Shown here: positions 12,613-24,339 of the stretch, one piece after another
How the letters are laid out: each line of letters opens with the position of its first letter
Position numbering within the stretch: position 1 is the stretch's first letter
Source of the DNA: Phalacrocorax aristotelis
Lineage: Eukaryota; Chordata; Aves; Suliformes; Phalacrocoracidae
Direction of reading: 5' to 3'
Assembly: GCF_949628215.1 (NCBI RefSeq)
Contig: NC_134279.1
Coordinates: 54,362,266 to 54,426,265, forward strand
Length of the DNA stretch: 64,000 bases
The notes under the pieces: model-generated
Told to the model about the DNA's origin: nothing
Seen by the model: the letters and a program-made list of their open reading frames with translations, nothing else
The model's database searches: none
Made by a program: the position numbers and the translations under genes

Positions 12613-14150
12613 AAATCTCATCCCTCTTCTCTTTCTCTGCTAGTATGCAGGGCTACGCATGCCAGAACTGAGATGCCTTTTTCTTTTGCACTATTTGTTG
12701 CCCCTAAGAACCTCAACCTTCTGTCCTGGGAGGTGTCCTAGAGGGGTTTCCGCACTCTGCTGGTCACAGAAAGGCTGTCCTAGCCAGCAAGTTCAGGTAC
12801 TCACACCTCTGAGATGCTGCTGCTTTCCTCAGATGATGGAAGCTGGCAGTTGTGGTCTTCATTCTCTCATCAGATGCTCTCGGGTCTCTGACTTGGCCAC
12901 TTGAGGACATATTATATAGGCTAATGAGAAGGCTGTGAGTTTAAGCAGACACTGGTGCTCTTGCACTTGCTACAGGTCAAGCAGCTACTCTTACTGAGGC
13001 AGACACTAGTTTTCCAAGTCATCATCCTCTCCCCAACACACACACACACTTTGGAGGAATTCTTTCAGCCAGTGGGGCCACAGCTGTGGCAGTGGATGCC
13101 CGGACTCAGCCACCATCTCATACCCAGTAGCTGAAGAGATGAAAGGAGATGTTCATAAGAGCCTTCTAGACCAAGACTGGAGTGGAGCCTTTTCAGTGAC
13201 CCTAGTGTGGTAGTGAGCTCCTTATTTGTGTGAAGTAGTTTTAGTAGCTACCCATAGCCTGTGCTCAGGGAAAAGGCCAGGGGGACAGGAGGTCTCCTGC
13301 CAGTTGCATGTGAGCAGGAACAGCACAGGAACGACTTAGCAGGTGCAGGAGCACAGCAAGGACACTAAACGTGTGTGTGACACTAAGCAACACTCAAAAG
13401 CTATGAGGAAGAGAAAACACAAGGCCACCCATGGCAAATGGGTTTACTCCTATATTAATAAGCTAAGCAGTACTTGGTAAAAAGCTCAGACTGGATGGCC
13501 AAGCTCAATTTTGTTCGTAAGTCTAGTCCTAAGTCACTTGGCTAGTAGCTCATGGTCAAGATTATCATCATCATCAGGACCCTGTCAGGGTTTCCCTACT
13601 CCTGCTGCATGCTACCAAGGTGAGCTTGTGTGGCAGTCATCCTCATCCCACCAGCACAAACATCCTCCTCAGGAAAGCTCTCATAAAGCTACTTTAAGGA
13701 TGAATAGAATGATTGAAGAGTTGTAGTAATTTGATTAAGTTCTTCATTGTCATATAGCTCAATTTATAAAATAGCATTTTTTTCTTTTAAGAAACTAGAA
13801 GCCACTTAAAAGACTCAGCATTCTTCCAGATTTTGACCAATGTTACATGATTCTTTTACTGGAGTTTGGGTTGGTTGGGGGTTTTTTTGACATGGAAAGA
13901 TCACAGATCCCCTTTTAATTTTAAATGTCTCTGCCTTATTCAGTTCTTCTCCTCAAGGAATTTCTTAAAAGGAAGTTGTAAAGCAGTTGTGAGAGCTCCC
14001 CCTCCTGTGGTTTATGCTAATAAAGCAACAGTATGGGCAGGAAAGACCTTCAGACTGTTTCTGCAATGCATGTTAACTACCTTGAGAAAACCATTACTTT
14101 GTCTCAACATTTCACTGGTTATTGCCCATTGTTTTCACCCACGAGGAACA
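12613..14150. other. Spacer between convergent SCFD2 and RASL11B
   Basis: About 1.5 kb between the inferred 3' ends of SCFD2 (+) and RASL11B (-). It has a short CA run near 13037 and a short ATC run near 13564. I see no gene. Confidence 0.6.
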
Positions 14151-15306
14151 CACAAGAAGAGACAAATTCAAAAATTTAATGTTGAACCAGGCAGTAAGAA
14201 TGAAGAGTCCACTCCCTATATGGAGTAACTGTACACAAAATAAATAAGTTACAGTTTAAACAAAAGCACAACTGGCTTTTTAAAGTGCATGTGTATAAGG
14301 CCTATAGCCTGTGAACTCCATTGGCTCAATGTATAAAAAAATTATATATCTAAGTCTGCCACATGTGTTTAAGGATGAACAGGGCCTGGCTCAGCTCAGA
14401 ACAAACCACCAGCTTCATTGCCTGGAGCCAGCCATGCTTCACACCGAGCCGAATTACAGCCACATTCCTTCTGTGCCTGTTGCACGCAGAGAGAAGTGTC
14501 TTACACTGGCAGCTGCAATGGACTATCACTCCAACTCAACACTGATTCCTCAAGAGCTCCATGTTGGATCATTTAGTCTGGACAGTATTCTTTTCAGACA
14601 GTGAAAAACCCACAAGTTATTTGTAATGAGATATGTTTACACCCTGTGGACAATAGTTTTGCATACAAAGAGTCTGGTCAAGTTGTCAGCAATAACATAG
14701 CTAGTAAAAAAATAAAGGACCATTGTTTACAGTCTTGATACCCAGTCACGTCCACTTATTTTACACTTACTTTTACAGAACAATTTCAGGTTTGCTTATT
14801 TGTTTTGAAACCTACATGGGAAAAACACAGTTCTACTGTGCAATAAAATCAGACAGATACATCATGTTGTCCTTCATCCAAGTGAAAACAGGACTCGAGT
14901 GGTTACTTCTGAACAGTGGACTGCAGTTCAGGGTGTTTCCCTGCTCAAGTACAGGTTGAGGGTTACAGCTAAAACGATGCTTCTGCACAAGCTTTAAGTC
15001 AAATCTGTCCCATTGGAGAAAAGGCAAACCAAAGATTTCATTTACCGGAAAGTTCCTTTTCCAAATGAAAATACTTGTTCTACAAGTCACATCCTAGAAC
15101 CATTTCAAGAGTTTTGGGTTTTTTTTTTCCCCTTTTCCAACCTGCCATTGGTCCTTTTTTTAAAGTAACTGCTTGTTTCTACAGCCATGGAAAAGGCTAC
15201 CTGAACCATCCTTCTTTCACAATGCCTTGGACTCTAGATATGCCAGTGTTAAACACCCCAGGTTACAATCTCAGGCTAAATGTTGGGAAGACAAATGGCT
15301 CTGCTG
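14151..15306 (-). other. RASL11B: RASL11B 3' UTR (inferred end)
   Basis: Sequence following the RASL11B stop on the minus strand. No minus-strand AATAAA was found between 12.6 and 15.3 kb. The best signal is ATTAAA at 14175-14180, giving a UTR of about 1.15 kb. A run of A (on the - strand) near 15119-15130 is a possible internal oligo(dT) priming site that could mislead cDNA-based end mapping. Confidence 0.45.
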
Positions 15307-15774
15307 TCAAACAGAAGTGACAGTCCTCACTTTGGCAGACAAAGCTTGCTTAAACCTTCTCTTCAGATCCTGCATGTTGGGCGATTTTGGCCGTGGAATA
15401 AGAGAGGTTCTCCTTCTCTCGGGGGTGCTGGTTGTTTGCTGTTTATTGACTTCTTTACAGAGGAGGTGGAAGGCATTGAAGACATCATTATAGTTTTCAC
15501 TGACAGATACTTCGTAGAAAGTACAGCCCAGCATGTTGGCCAGCTGAAGTCCATGCTGAGGCTCCACCTCTTTGACATGCAAGAGATCAGCTTTGTTTGC
15601 TACGATGACAACAGGGACTGCATTTCCTGGGTGCAGCTGTCGAACGTGATGGTAAAGGTGACTGAGTAGTTCATAGCTCTTATAGTCTGTGATGGAGAAG
15701 ACAATCACCAGGGCATCTGCCCAGCGAATGCATCTGTTCAGCTGCTCATTACAATCCAGATTATGTTCATGGAT
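15307..15774 (-). CDS. RASL11B: RASL11B coding exon 4 (terminal)
   Basis: Encodes residues 91-245 plus TGA. The acceptor (minus strand) is CACTTTTCAG before ATCCATGAAC. It carries NKAD, the G5 region and the basic tail with [20 protein letters not shown], which is highly conserved in vertebrate RASL11B. Confidence 0.96.
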   Translation of the reverse strand: MHEHNLDCNEQLNRCIRWADALVIVFSITDYKSYELLSHLYHHVRQLHPGNAVPVVIVANKADLLHVKEVEPQHGLQLANMLGCTFYEVSVSENYNDVFNAFHLLCKEVNKQQTTSTPERRRTSLIPRPKSPNMQDLKRRFKQALSAKVRTVTSV

Positions 15775-18128
15775 CTGAAAAGTGAATGATCTCAAATTAG
15801 AAAGCTGAAGTCATGAAAGATTAAAGGAACCTGTCTTTAAGAGTCTGTAAAGCCAAATAGCATTTTACAGCTTCAGACTTATGTATTTGCATTTCACATT
15901 GTAAGTACAAACTTAATCTGAGCATGACGGATAAATGCATGTTGATTCAGCTGCAAAAAGCTGGAATTTAACACTGGAGTTTGCTACACTCAAATGGAAA
16001 ATTGACCTGAGTATTTCTGCATGCAGAGAAAGACTTTGTAGTTCCACAGAATGGGAAATTAACTGGCTAGACAGTAAGTCTGGGGAAGCAAAGATATGAG
16101 CTGGAAGCATTTAGACCTGGAGTGTTGCCCAGTTCAAAAAGGCAACAATCCAGCATTACTCAGGTCTATACATTCAAAACTTTAACTTGTGACACACTAA
16201 TGAGCACAGCCACAATGCAGCAGACTTCGCTTTCCATCATACACATTTATGAAGTTTGCTGGGCACTGGTCATGGCATTTTCTTCCACAGGTACCTTATT
16301 TGGACATAATTGTTTCTGGTTTTGTGTCTAATGTTCCTGTATACAGGAAAAAGACACTTAAGTAATTCAGCCACTCAGAAGTAATGAGCCTCCATTGTAC
16401 CAATGATTCGTCAAAACAGTGATTTGTTGTCTTTTACTACCAGCATACTACAGGCACGCAACACATCTGGCTTTACTGGTTATAACAGATGTTACCACCC
16501 CTCCCACGCAGAACACCAGACTCTGAAATGGACCATAACAAGACGCTGCACACCGAGAGACACATGCACACGCAAATTTAGAGCTGTTTTGGTGAACTGC
16601 GTGGCTGCATCTAGCTCACCTGAACTCCTGGAGTATCTTGCACCTGAATAGCCAACATCTCTCCATCTATCTGGATGTGCCTGCTGTAGAGGTTACCTGA
16701 CAAGAACACCAACAGGTTCAGAAGTACAGCCACCACTCTACACACAGAAAAATGTTGCTTCTGCTGCCCGTTAGTTGTACAAGAAAAGTTGTATTGCTGT
16801 TTATGAAGTGAGGGACCAGTGTTACATGTGCAACAACCCATAAATTTATGGGTTTACTAGAAGCCTGGGATTTAATCTTGCGTTGACTTGTTTTGAAGTT
16901 TGATATTAATATTGCACAACCTGGAACTTAATCACTTCTTAGACTGTCTTAACTTAGATGATAAATATAAGTGTGCAAAATAACCAGCTATCACAGAAAG
17001 GCAGTTTGCTTGTCATTCGGTATTTCTGCACTTTAACAAACCAGTTTTTTAAAAAGCTCTCTGCTAGCTAACCTATTTGTTGAGGTTTTTTTCCCATTTG
17101 TTTGGCTTTTTCAAGTCATATCCTCAGAGTGCCGAGTGTTTTACATTCGCCTTACTTTGGACTTGCCACTGTACTACCCTCAAGCAAGTATGTAACATCA
17201 CCCTCTGCTTTCCCCACTAAGCTGTCGCTGTCTAGATCATTTAGCCGCTGGTATTCAGTTTGCAAAGGGTAAAATAACATTAGGCTTACAGAATGCTATC
17301 TTGCTTTAGCTAAGAGACTTCTTCAAAGGGGGACACTTTCACCATATAAAGCAGGTTCTGTTGGAGAGCAGTGAGCCGGCGCTGGCGAAGCTGCGATCAT
17401 GAACCGCATTTGTTGCGACTGGTGCGCACCGTCCAAGCGGGTGCTGCCGGGGCGGCCCGGGAGCAAGCTCTGAGCGAGTGCCGGCCTTGGAGCACCTCGG
17501 TGGGTTTCGCTTTGCAGAAATACCCGTTAGACGCACCTACAGCCCCACTTCTATGTTCTCTCTTTTACCCCTGCGACCAGGCTCAGTGCTAGGCTTTGCA
17601 GGCTTATTTCCAGGGCTGGCACACCCCCGTCCTCCAGCCCGGCCTCCCCGGGCGGCTCCAGGGCAGAAGGTCGCCGCCGGGGTCGGGATCGGGTCCGAGC
17701 CCCCCCGCCCCGCGGCCCGCCCCATCTCCGAGCCCGGCGGGAGCAGAGCCGCGCCGCCGCTCGCCTACCTGCGTTCCTCTCGTAGTCGCCGATGAACCGC
17801 CGGGTGAGGAACCGCACCACCAGCGCTGCGGGTAGGCACAGACAGGCAACCGTTAGCCGCGCTCCTCCGCCGCCGCCGCCGCCGCCACCACCACCACCAC
17901 CACCACCACCACCAGCACCACCACCAGCACCACCACCAGCACCACCACCACCGCCGCCGCCGCCGCCGCCACCGCCCCCCGCCGCGCCTCACCTGTCTTG
18001 CCCACGCCGCTGCCCCCCACCACGGCGATCTTGACGAGGCGGGGCCGGGCGGCGGCGGCAGCGGCGGGGCACCCCTCCCTGCCGGGGGCGCACTCGGCGA
18101 TGGTGCACATGCTCTGGGTCAGGCGCAT
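15307..18128 (-). CDS. RASL11B: RASL11B, Ras-like protein family member 11B
   Basis: Four coding exons on the minus strand: 17993-18128, 17769-17825, 16620-16696 and 15307-15774 (738 nt, 245 aa plus stop). Introns are 167, 1072 and 845 bp with GT-AG ends, and the phases agree. It is an atypical small GTPase. The G1 P-loop GGSGVGKT is at residues 38-45, G3 DTPG at 85-88, G4 NKAD at 150-153, and the G5 region VSVSE at about 179-183. The position equivalent to Ras Gln61 is not Gln (DTPGVQ), and there is no C-terminal CAAX box (ends VRTVTSV), so no prenylation is expected; both traits are typical of RASL11 proteins. Human RASL11B is about 248 aa and nearly collinear. The start was chosen at [12 protein letters not shown], matching the family N-terminus. 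It is convergent with SCFD2, as in human. Confidence 0.96.
16620..16696 (-). CDS. RASL11B: RASL11B coding exon 3
   Basis: 77 nt. The acceptor is TTCTTGTCAG and the donor TTCAG|GTGAGC on the minus strand. It encodes [20 protein letters not shown] and TPGVQ, with the first two bases completing a split Gly codon. It supplies the G3 motif. Confidence 0.95.
16836..16855. repeat. Perfect 20-bp palindrome in RASL11B intron 2
   Basis: AACCCATAAATTTATGGGTT equals its own reverse complement. It lies about 140 bp upstream of RASL11B exon 3 in the direction of transcription. No function is known to me. Confidence 0.85.
17769..17825 (-). CDS. RASL11B: RASL11B coding exon 2
   Basis: 57 nt between acceptor CTACCCGCAG and donor GCAG|GTAGGC. 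It encodes [19 protein letters not shown], the helix and switch-I side of the G domain. Intron phase is 1 on both sides, consistent with exons 1 and 3. Confidence 0.95.
17866..17983. repeat. Triplet repeat block filling RASL11B intron 1
   Basis: CCG triplets, then CCA triplets interrupted by CCAGCA units, then CCG triplets (plus-strand view). In the RASL11B pre-mRNA this reads GGC/GGT/GCT, a G-rich run. It occupies about 118 of the intron's 167 bp, between donor 17992 and acceptor 17826. It also produces long low-complexity frames on both strands that are not genes. Confidence 0.92.
17993..18128 (-). CDS. RASL11B: RASL11B coding exon 1 (start codon and P-loop)
   Basis: The ATG is at 18126-18128 (minus). 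It encodes 45 codons plus one base, ending GGSGVGKT, with donor ACAG|GTGAGG. Residues 22-27 are an alanine run within GC-rich sequence. The frame stays open upstream to about 18242, but only a GTG is found there, so the ATG that matches the family is preferred. Confidence 0.94.
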
Positions 18129-18231
18129 CGCCGCCGCTCCCCCGCCGCCGCCCCGCGACCGCCGCCGCCGCCGCCGCTCCCCCGCCGCTTTTCTCGCCCC
18201 CGCCCCCGCCCCGAGCCCCGCCCCGCGACCG

Positions 18232-18402
18232 CCGCCCGCCACTCAGCGCGCCCGGCGGCCGCCGCGCCACGCCCCGATCCCCGCCCCACGCCCCCGCCCG
18301 CCACTCAGCGCGCCCGGCCGCCGCTACGCCGCGCCCCGATCCCCGCCCCACGCCCCCGCCCGCCACTCAGCGCGCCCGGCCGCCGCCACGCCCCACGCCC
18401 CA
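18232..18402. repeat. 62-bp tandem repeat, about 2.7 copies, in the RASL11B promoter/5' UTR
   Basis: ACTCAGCGCGCCCGG begins at 18241, 18303 and 18365, an exact 62-bp period. Copies differ by a few substitutions, and each carries GC-box sequence. It lies just upstream of the RASL11B coding start, so copy number could alter Sp1-type site number or 5' UTR length. Confidence 0.9.
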
Positions 18403-18485
18403 GGCCCCGCCCCCGCCGGGGAGGGCCGAGCGGCTGCGCGATGCGTTACCGGCCCCGTGGGGTTGGGGAAGGGGGTGAGTGGTCT

Positions 18486-18521
18486 GTCCGTCCGTCCGTC
18501 CGTCCGTCCGACCGACCGACC
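18486..18521. repeat. Compound microsatellite (GTCC)6(GACC)3
   Basis: Six perfect GTCC units run directly into three GACC units, about 360 bp upstream of the RASL11B start codon within the CpG island. Confidence 0.92.
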
Positions 18522-18730
18522 CACCCCGGTGTTCACCCCGCCGGGAGTACATCAGTCCCGCTGGCACGCAGCGGCAGGTGCGGGTCCGTGTAGGCCTGCG
18601 GCCGCCCACCTCCCTCCGCCGGCGGGCAGCCGTGCGCGGGCGGGCGCCTCGGAGCGCAGGGAGCCCCCGGCCCAGCCGCGGGGAGCAGAGCTGAGCCCAG
18701 GGGGCCCGGCCGGGGGGGCTCTGTGCCCTC

Positions 18731-19639
18731 TCAGCTTGGTGGTAGCACACGGAAATAGTAAAAATATATGTCACGGATATGACAGGGGTTAAAGAAACAC
18801 CAGAAGATGATGGCAAAGGAGGAGAAATATAGAGAAGAGGTGGGTGGGAAACGGCGGGCTGTGCTGGCCGGGAGCGGGGAGCGGGCGCTGTAAAGCGCCC
18901 AAATGAAACCCTCGCAAGGAGCAAAATGGAGGAAGAAAACAAAGCTTGCTGGGAGAGGGGTAACACAGCAGGAAGGACAAACCTCATAGTAAAGGCCAGC
19001 GGATAACACCGAAGGCTAATTAGGAAAAAAAGAAGGAATAGACCCAAAGTGTTTGGCTGAAAACCACAGCAGGGGAAGTGTTAAAAGAGAGTCGGGGTAG
19101 AACTGGGAGCCTGGAGGTGGCACTGGCCGAAGACGGTCACCATCGCAGCAAACACCCGTTCGTGCAGAGCTTTCTATAAGCTGCAAAGCTACGTTTGTAT
19201 ATGGAAAAAGATATCTGGAATATAACGAAAGAAGCTGCTGCTTTCCCAGATTTTAAGGTGTGAGCAGATGCTGTGAATGATGCCTGGGGCTGAGGAGTGC
19301 TGGGTGCAGCAGAGAAACAGCTCGCTCTGCCAGCCGCCAGACCAACGAGAGGTGATGGCGGTTTAGCTGTGTAAGTAGTGAGTGCACTGTAAGGCTACTA
19401 AGGTCAAAGGGAAACGAAACTCTTCCATACATGCAGTTTAAAATAAATAGATGGGTGAAACACAGGTTTATAAAAAGGCATTCTAAGTCAAAAGGGGAAA
19501 GAGTAAGAGACCCAATTGGAAAAAAAAGTCAAGAAGGCTGAAGGACTCAGGAACTCGAATACAAAGGAAAGACTGGATTTCTTTATGCTGGAGCAGCAGA
19601 AATGACCTGGACATTGAATCTTAGGCGAGGGGAAGGGTT
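18731..19639. other. Intergenic sequence upstream of RASL11B
   Basis: Transition from the CpG island to ordinary sequence. I see no supported gene or repeat. Confidence 0.5.
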
Positions 19640-21185
19640 TCACAGAAGACCTCCTGGCAGCTTGGTAACTAAGGTCACTGGACACAGAAAACCTACAGGT
19701 AACAGTGAGGAGGGACATTCTCCTAAGAAAATATTGTCTTCAAGATGAGGGCATACAGAAGATAAATAATGGCGGCCAGAAGCAGTTACCTCAGGGAGGG
19801 AAAAAGGAGCAGGGCTGTCATGCAGTGAGAAGGACAATATGGGTTGAAGGAAGTCTGGCAAGATTTCCAAAACCAACAAGTGTTTTGTCTCCATTTTTAA
19901 TAAAGATGACTATGTGAAAGATGGGAGCAGAAGGAGGATGAGTAATGGGAAGAAAGTCACGGGTAATTACAGCAGTGGGGAAAAACAAATTATCTTGTCC
20001 CGAGTGCAGACAGGCCAAGTGTGTGAAGATAAGGGTGGAGGAAGCAAGTTTTACTTCTTGCTCCTCAGTCATTCTGGAATACTTGCATTAAATAAAGGGA
20101 AGGAAATAATTTGCAGTAATTTGGACAAATTTTGAAGGAAAGAGTAATTAAAGATATGGGAATAAATGGGATAAAATCAAGCAGAGGATTACATGAAATG
20201 TCACTTCAGCATGATAGCTTTCCCTGATACAACTTTGTTTCCCTTTTCCAGAAAGAAAGAAAATGTGGTAGATGCAATCTATCTGAGGACAATAATACCT
20301 GATACTGTCCGGACAGGAAATGACTGCTTAAGCAGAAGAATGTGGGGATCGGGAGACAACGACGGAGGGGTGTTTTATATGGGAAGCATCAGACTGAGGG
20401 AAAGCTGCTCTGCAGGATTCATGAAGGCTCCTGTCGCCCTTCATATTTTCATTATAGTGGTGTCATCGAGCACGCTAATGATACCTGCTGTTGGCAGAGC
20501 TAGAAGACATCACCAGTTCAAACGGGGGTGGGAATAGTATGTTGGAGAAACTGCATGCCTCTTAAAACTGGATTAACAAAAATATAATTAAATTTGATAA
20601 TACTAATGACATGCAGAGATTAATCACAAAAAAATTCTTCCATTGACTGTGAGATCAGGACTTGGAAAAGAAAGACTGGTTAATCACAAGATGCGTAGGA
20701 GCTATGTAAAAAGGGAAACATAAGCCCAGTTATGTCAGATAAGCAATTTCAGAAAAGATCTGCAGTACGATGTATGATTCTGTCGGCCAGTCAAGAGTAA
20801 ATCAAAGTGGAACAAGCACAGACAAAATCCTCTGTGATGATCAGGGACTGGACAGCCCATTTCAGAGGAGGATAAAAGCACTTGGTGTATCCAGTTTGGC
20901 AAAACAAAGTGGGGCTTGGGAAAAGGGGGAGCTGGGAAAGTCTAGTTAAAACCAAGGGCCAATGTCAGCATGAGAATAAGTGGGTATAAGCTCATCTTTG
21001 CAGTCAGAGTAGCAAAACATTGGAACAGCCCTCTAGCAAGAGCAGCTGCAGCAAAATCAAGCCTGACTCCTTTTAAACGGATCTGGAGGAGTCTATAGAA
21101 GGGTTTACATGGTGTGGCTGACTGCAGCGACGAGATTGGATGACCAAGAGATCCCTTCTAGAAGCCTGCAGACAATATTCTAAAA
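19640..21185 (+). mobile_element. Decayed CR1-type LINE, reverse transcriptase to 3' end
   Basis: The frame near 20265-20310 reads VVDAIYL followed by PDTV, fitting the CR1 pattern VVDxIYLDFSKAFDTV with lost residues. At 20840-20950 there is the CR1 3' region wording GGACAGCCCATTTCAGAGGAG. At 20985-21170 comes the typical 3' UTR ending GATTGGATGACCAAGAGATC near 21135. No intact ORF2 remains. The left boundary is uncertain; the 3' half is the better supported part. Confidence 0.62.
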
Positions 21186-24100
21186 CCATTACATGAATAA
21201 ATAGTTAAATCTAACACACAACAGTGCGTGCAGCAGTGGTGTCTCTAACGTGTAAAAGGGGCATGGTGGAAAAGGGGAAATGGGAAAGGGTGACAAAAAT
21301 GAGACAACACCTCAATAAATTTGTTTTATGAAGGACTTGATTAATTAGGGACTGGATGAAAGTGCTAAAAGAATCGGCAAATGGGATCTTCTCCCTCTGT
21401 CTCAGAACACCAGAAGCAAAACAATCAGCCAGACTGAAAGATGGAACTTCTGGAAAAAACGATACAAAATATGTTCTTGTAAAATACATCATTGAGCCAC
21501 TGAGTCAATTGTTGTAGCAAGGTGCTGGGACAAAAATCAAAATTATCTATATACAAAGAAGGAGTGTACATTTATAAATTATGAGAAAATGCAGTTTTAC
21601 AGTACTTTGTGCAGGCATAAAATTCATAAGCAGCAGTACATTGATCGCCTCAAATTTTGAACCAGTTTTGTAAGCATTATGGGCCAGAAAGAACTCTAAC
21701 ACAGTGTGGACAGGCTTCCCCATTTATCAGTCCTTTTAATGCAAAATTTCTCATGTCTTCCTCTCAGTTATGCAGGATTGACTGCTGTCAGAGATAAGGT
21801 CTCAGCCTGGGCAGCCATGGGTCGGAGCAGCACACTTCAGGGACGCATTTCTGTAGTTTATTTTGTGCCACTGTTCAGAGGGTAAGCCTGCATGCATTTT
21901 ATACCTTCCATAAAGGCAATTCCATTGGCAGCCAGGGAATGAACCTTACTTTGTCATCCAGTGCTTTGGTAATTAACTTCTAATACATGTCTTCAGAGAA
22001 ACAAGTGGTGTGGACACAGCGTTCAAAAACACGGCCAACGTCTGCTCATTCCAGATAAATATTTACTTTCCAGAGCACTGTGAATTCTCTCTTTGGCTTT
22101 ACAGGAGTGAATGCAAGAAAGTTCTCTGTTCGCGGCACAGTACATATGTCCCATGCTCCCAACGTATAGAGTCGTGTTGACAAACCCCTGTGAAAAGCCC
22201 CTGAAGGCCAGCGTTTACCCCTCCCAAGGCACAGCCCGGCATCACCTTCCAAGAGCAGAACAAAAGAGGGAGGGAACAGAGATATTAAAAGAAACTACGT
22301 AAACAGGAAAACTACTTCTCTCTGTATTGGGAAAGATCTCCTGGCCAGCAAAGGCCAAGCTTACTGAGCAAGATAGGATCTTCATTCCAGGGCAGAGAAA
22401 GGGGGGAGGGAAGGAGAGAGGGAGGGACACGCTCCATGCACCCTCACCTGCCCACGACTCTGCATGGTTTCTATAGCAGCACAATAGAAGACATTTTTCT
22501 CTCTCCACAAGAAAGCCTGAGTAATGTTCTGCAATTATATTAGTCTGCATTTTAATCACATTTTATCTTCTCTTAAGCTTGCTTTTTTCCCCCATTTCCT
22601 CCTTATGTAACGCTCCCAAATTCTCATCCAAGAAGTGGAAAGCTCAGGGTTTTCTTTTCCATTCAGGGCTGCCCATCTGCTGCCAGTATTTTTTTTTTGT
22701 GCTGGTTGGTGCCCCCACAGTACAAGCAGTTGCTCTGCACGCAGAATGCCAGTTTGATCCAAAAAGGGGCAAAAAAAGCCCTGATGACAGAATCTCTTGA
22801 ATTAATATAAGCTTTAATGCTTCATTTAAAAATGTATATGAGAGTGTTTATTATAATTTTTGTTTTCCATTTTAGGAATGCCTCACGATCTATATTAAGC
22901 CCTCTGAAAACTGTGGCATTACAGTGCCATTGCCAGCCTCTCTAAATCTCACCTGGTGTTACAACAGAGTCAGTATGTCAAGGGGCTAACGCCTGGGTTA
23001 CATTAGGAAAAGTCGGTGACGAGTCCTCCTGAGCCAGGTAAACCGTAGGACGATGCTTGCACTGGCAAAGGAGCACTGGGGCTGGTACAGCATCTCCCAG
23101 TTGCTAAGCAAATGAAGAGCCATCTGCATCTGCCAGTCTCAGCTCTGCAGAGCCTTTAACTGGAGTCACCACATAGAAGTCACACCCTGAAACTAGAGAC
23201 CGGGAAGGCAGCATTTCAGTTACCACCTCTCCAGGCTTTGGCTGTCGCCTCTGGGCACACAGCGACTGGCCCAGCAGCTCTGCTGGCGGGAGGCCCCCAG
23301 GGTGCACATGTCCTGCCCTGCTCAGGGGTTCAGTTGGGATGGCACAAGCTCTCATTGGAAATGGATTGAACTGACCTTGTTCTGAAGTGGAAAGATACTT
23401 AAAGCTTTACATTTCTAATACAACTTCTTTAGCAAGACGGATGTAAATTCAAGTCATGCCTACATACTACAACAGAAAGTTATGATGAGTGAATGTGTAG
23501 GTTGCAAAGTGAAATGCAGAAAATATAGGAAATGCCAGAAATAAGATTGCCTGGGCAACCTGAGCTCATTGTCCCACATGCATATGCATTTTGTTACAGC
23601 CTTAATCGCATAATGTCATGCCATTACACTTTCTCCTGTCATACTGGCCGTTTGTCTTCTATTTGCCCGTGGGAACAGAGCACCTAAGTATATGTGAAGA
23701 TCTGGATGTTATTCAGCATTTCTTTTAAATCTTCAATTAACCAGCCCATGGTGCAGCACAGGAAATACTCCCTTAGTACAGGAATTACTAACTCCTTCTT
23801 AGGCTTGTCATGGTGTATAGCAAAGGAACATGAGAAAAGCTCAAACTGTAAGAGGACTAGGCTGCCTAAGTCTGGTATGTACATGCGACTTAAACCCCTT
23901 TCAGTTGCTGCCTCATCTTGAGAGACCTCAATGCTTTACACCCACAAATATTCTTTAGCAAAGTCCTGTAGACACACCATATTGAAGCAGGGACTGTAGC
24001 CCTGAAGTTTCTGCCATGAGCAGTTGAACCACCAGGAACGAGTCCTTCTCTCTTTACCTGAATGAACATCACATTCCTCAGGGCAGTAGAACAACTTTGA

Positions 24101-24339
24101 TGGGAAGACTGAGAGAGCTACGTCTCAGGCTATGTGCTAGACCAGGTGTCTGAGCTTCCTTCTGTAAATGTCACAGGCCTGGGACCAAGGGCTTCCTTGA
24201 AACTGGGGAGAAAAGAGGCAACCTGAATATATGGGAAGCAAGTGTGACGGTAGAGCATGGTGGGCAGGTACCTGGCAAGGAAGGGTGGTGGGATGGGCGG
24301 CAGGTCCCTGGGAATACCAGGCACAGGTCTTCCTACCCA
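21186..24339. other. Intergenic, no gene seen
   Basis: Mixed-composition DNA between CR1 fragments, with a purine-rich stretch at about 22380-22430. Short open frames on both strands have no recognisable product or splice context. Confidence 0.5.

Larger units (their letters stand above)
17350..18730. promoter_or_regulatory. RASL11B: CpG island spanning the RASL11B promoter, exon 1 and exon 2
   Basis: Dense CpG and very high GC against AT-rich flanks. It covers exons 1-2 and the presumed upstream promoter with many GC boxes (GGGGCGGGG on the minus strand). No TATA box is evident, suggesting dispersed initiation upstream of 18128. The exact start site cannot be fixed from sequence. Confidence 0.8.

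Noticed and set aside
17853-18242. N-terminal extension of RASL11B in the same frame upstream of the ATG
   Set aside because: The upstream in-frame start is GTG, not ATG, and the [12 protein letters not shown] start matches the family N-terminus.
17998-18792. 264-codon open frame on the plus strand opposite RASL11B exon 1
   Set aside because: Pro/Arg/Ala-rich shadow of the CpG island, antisense to a verified exon and the 62-bp array.
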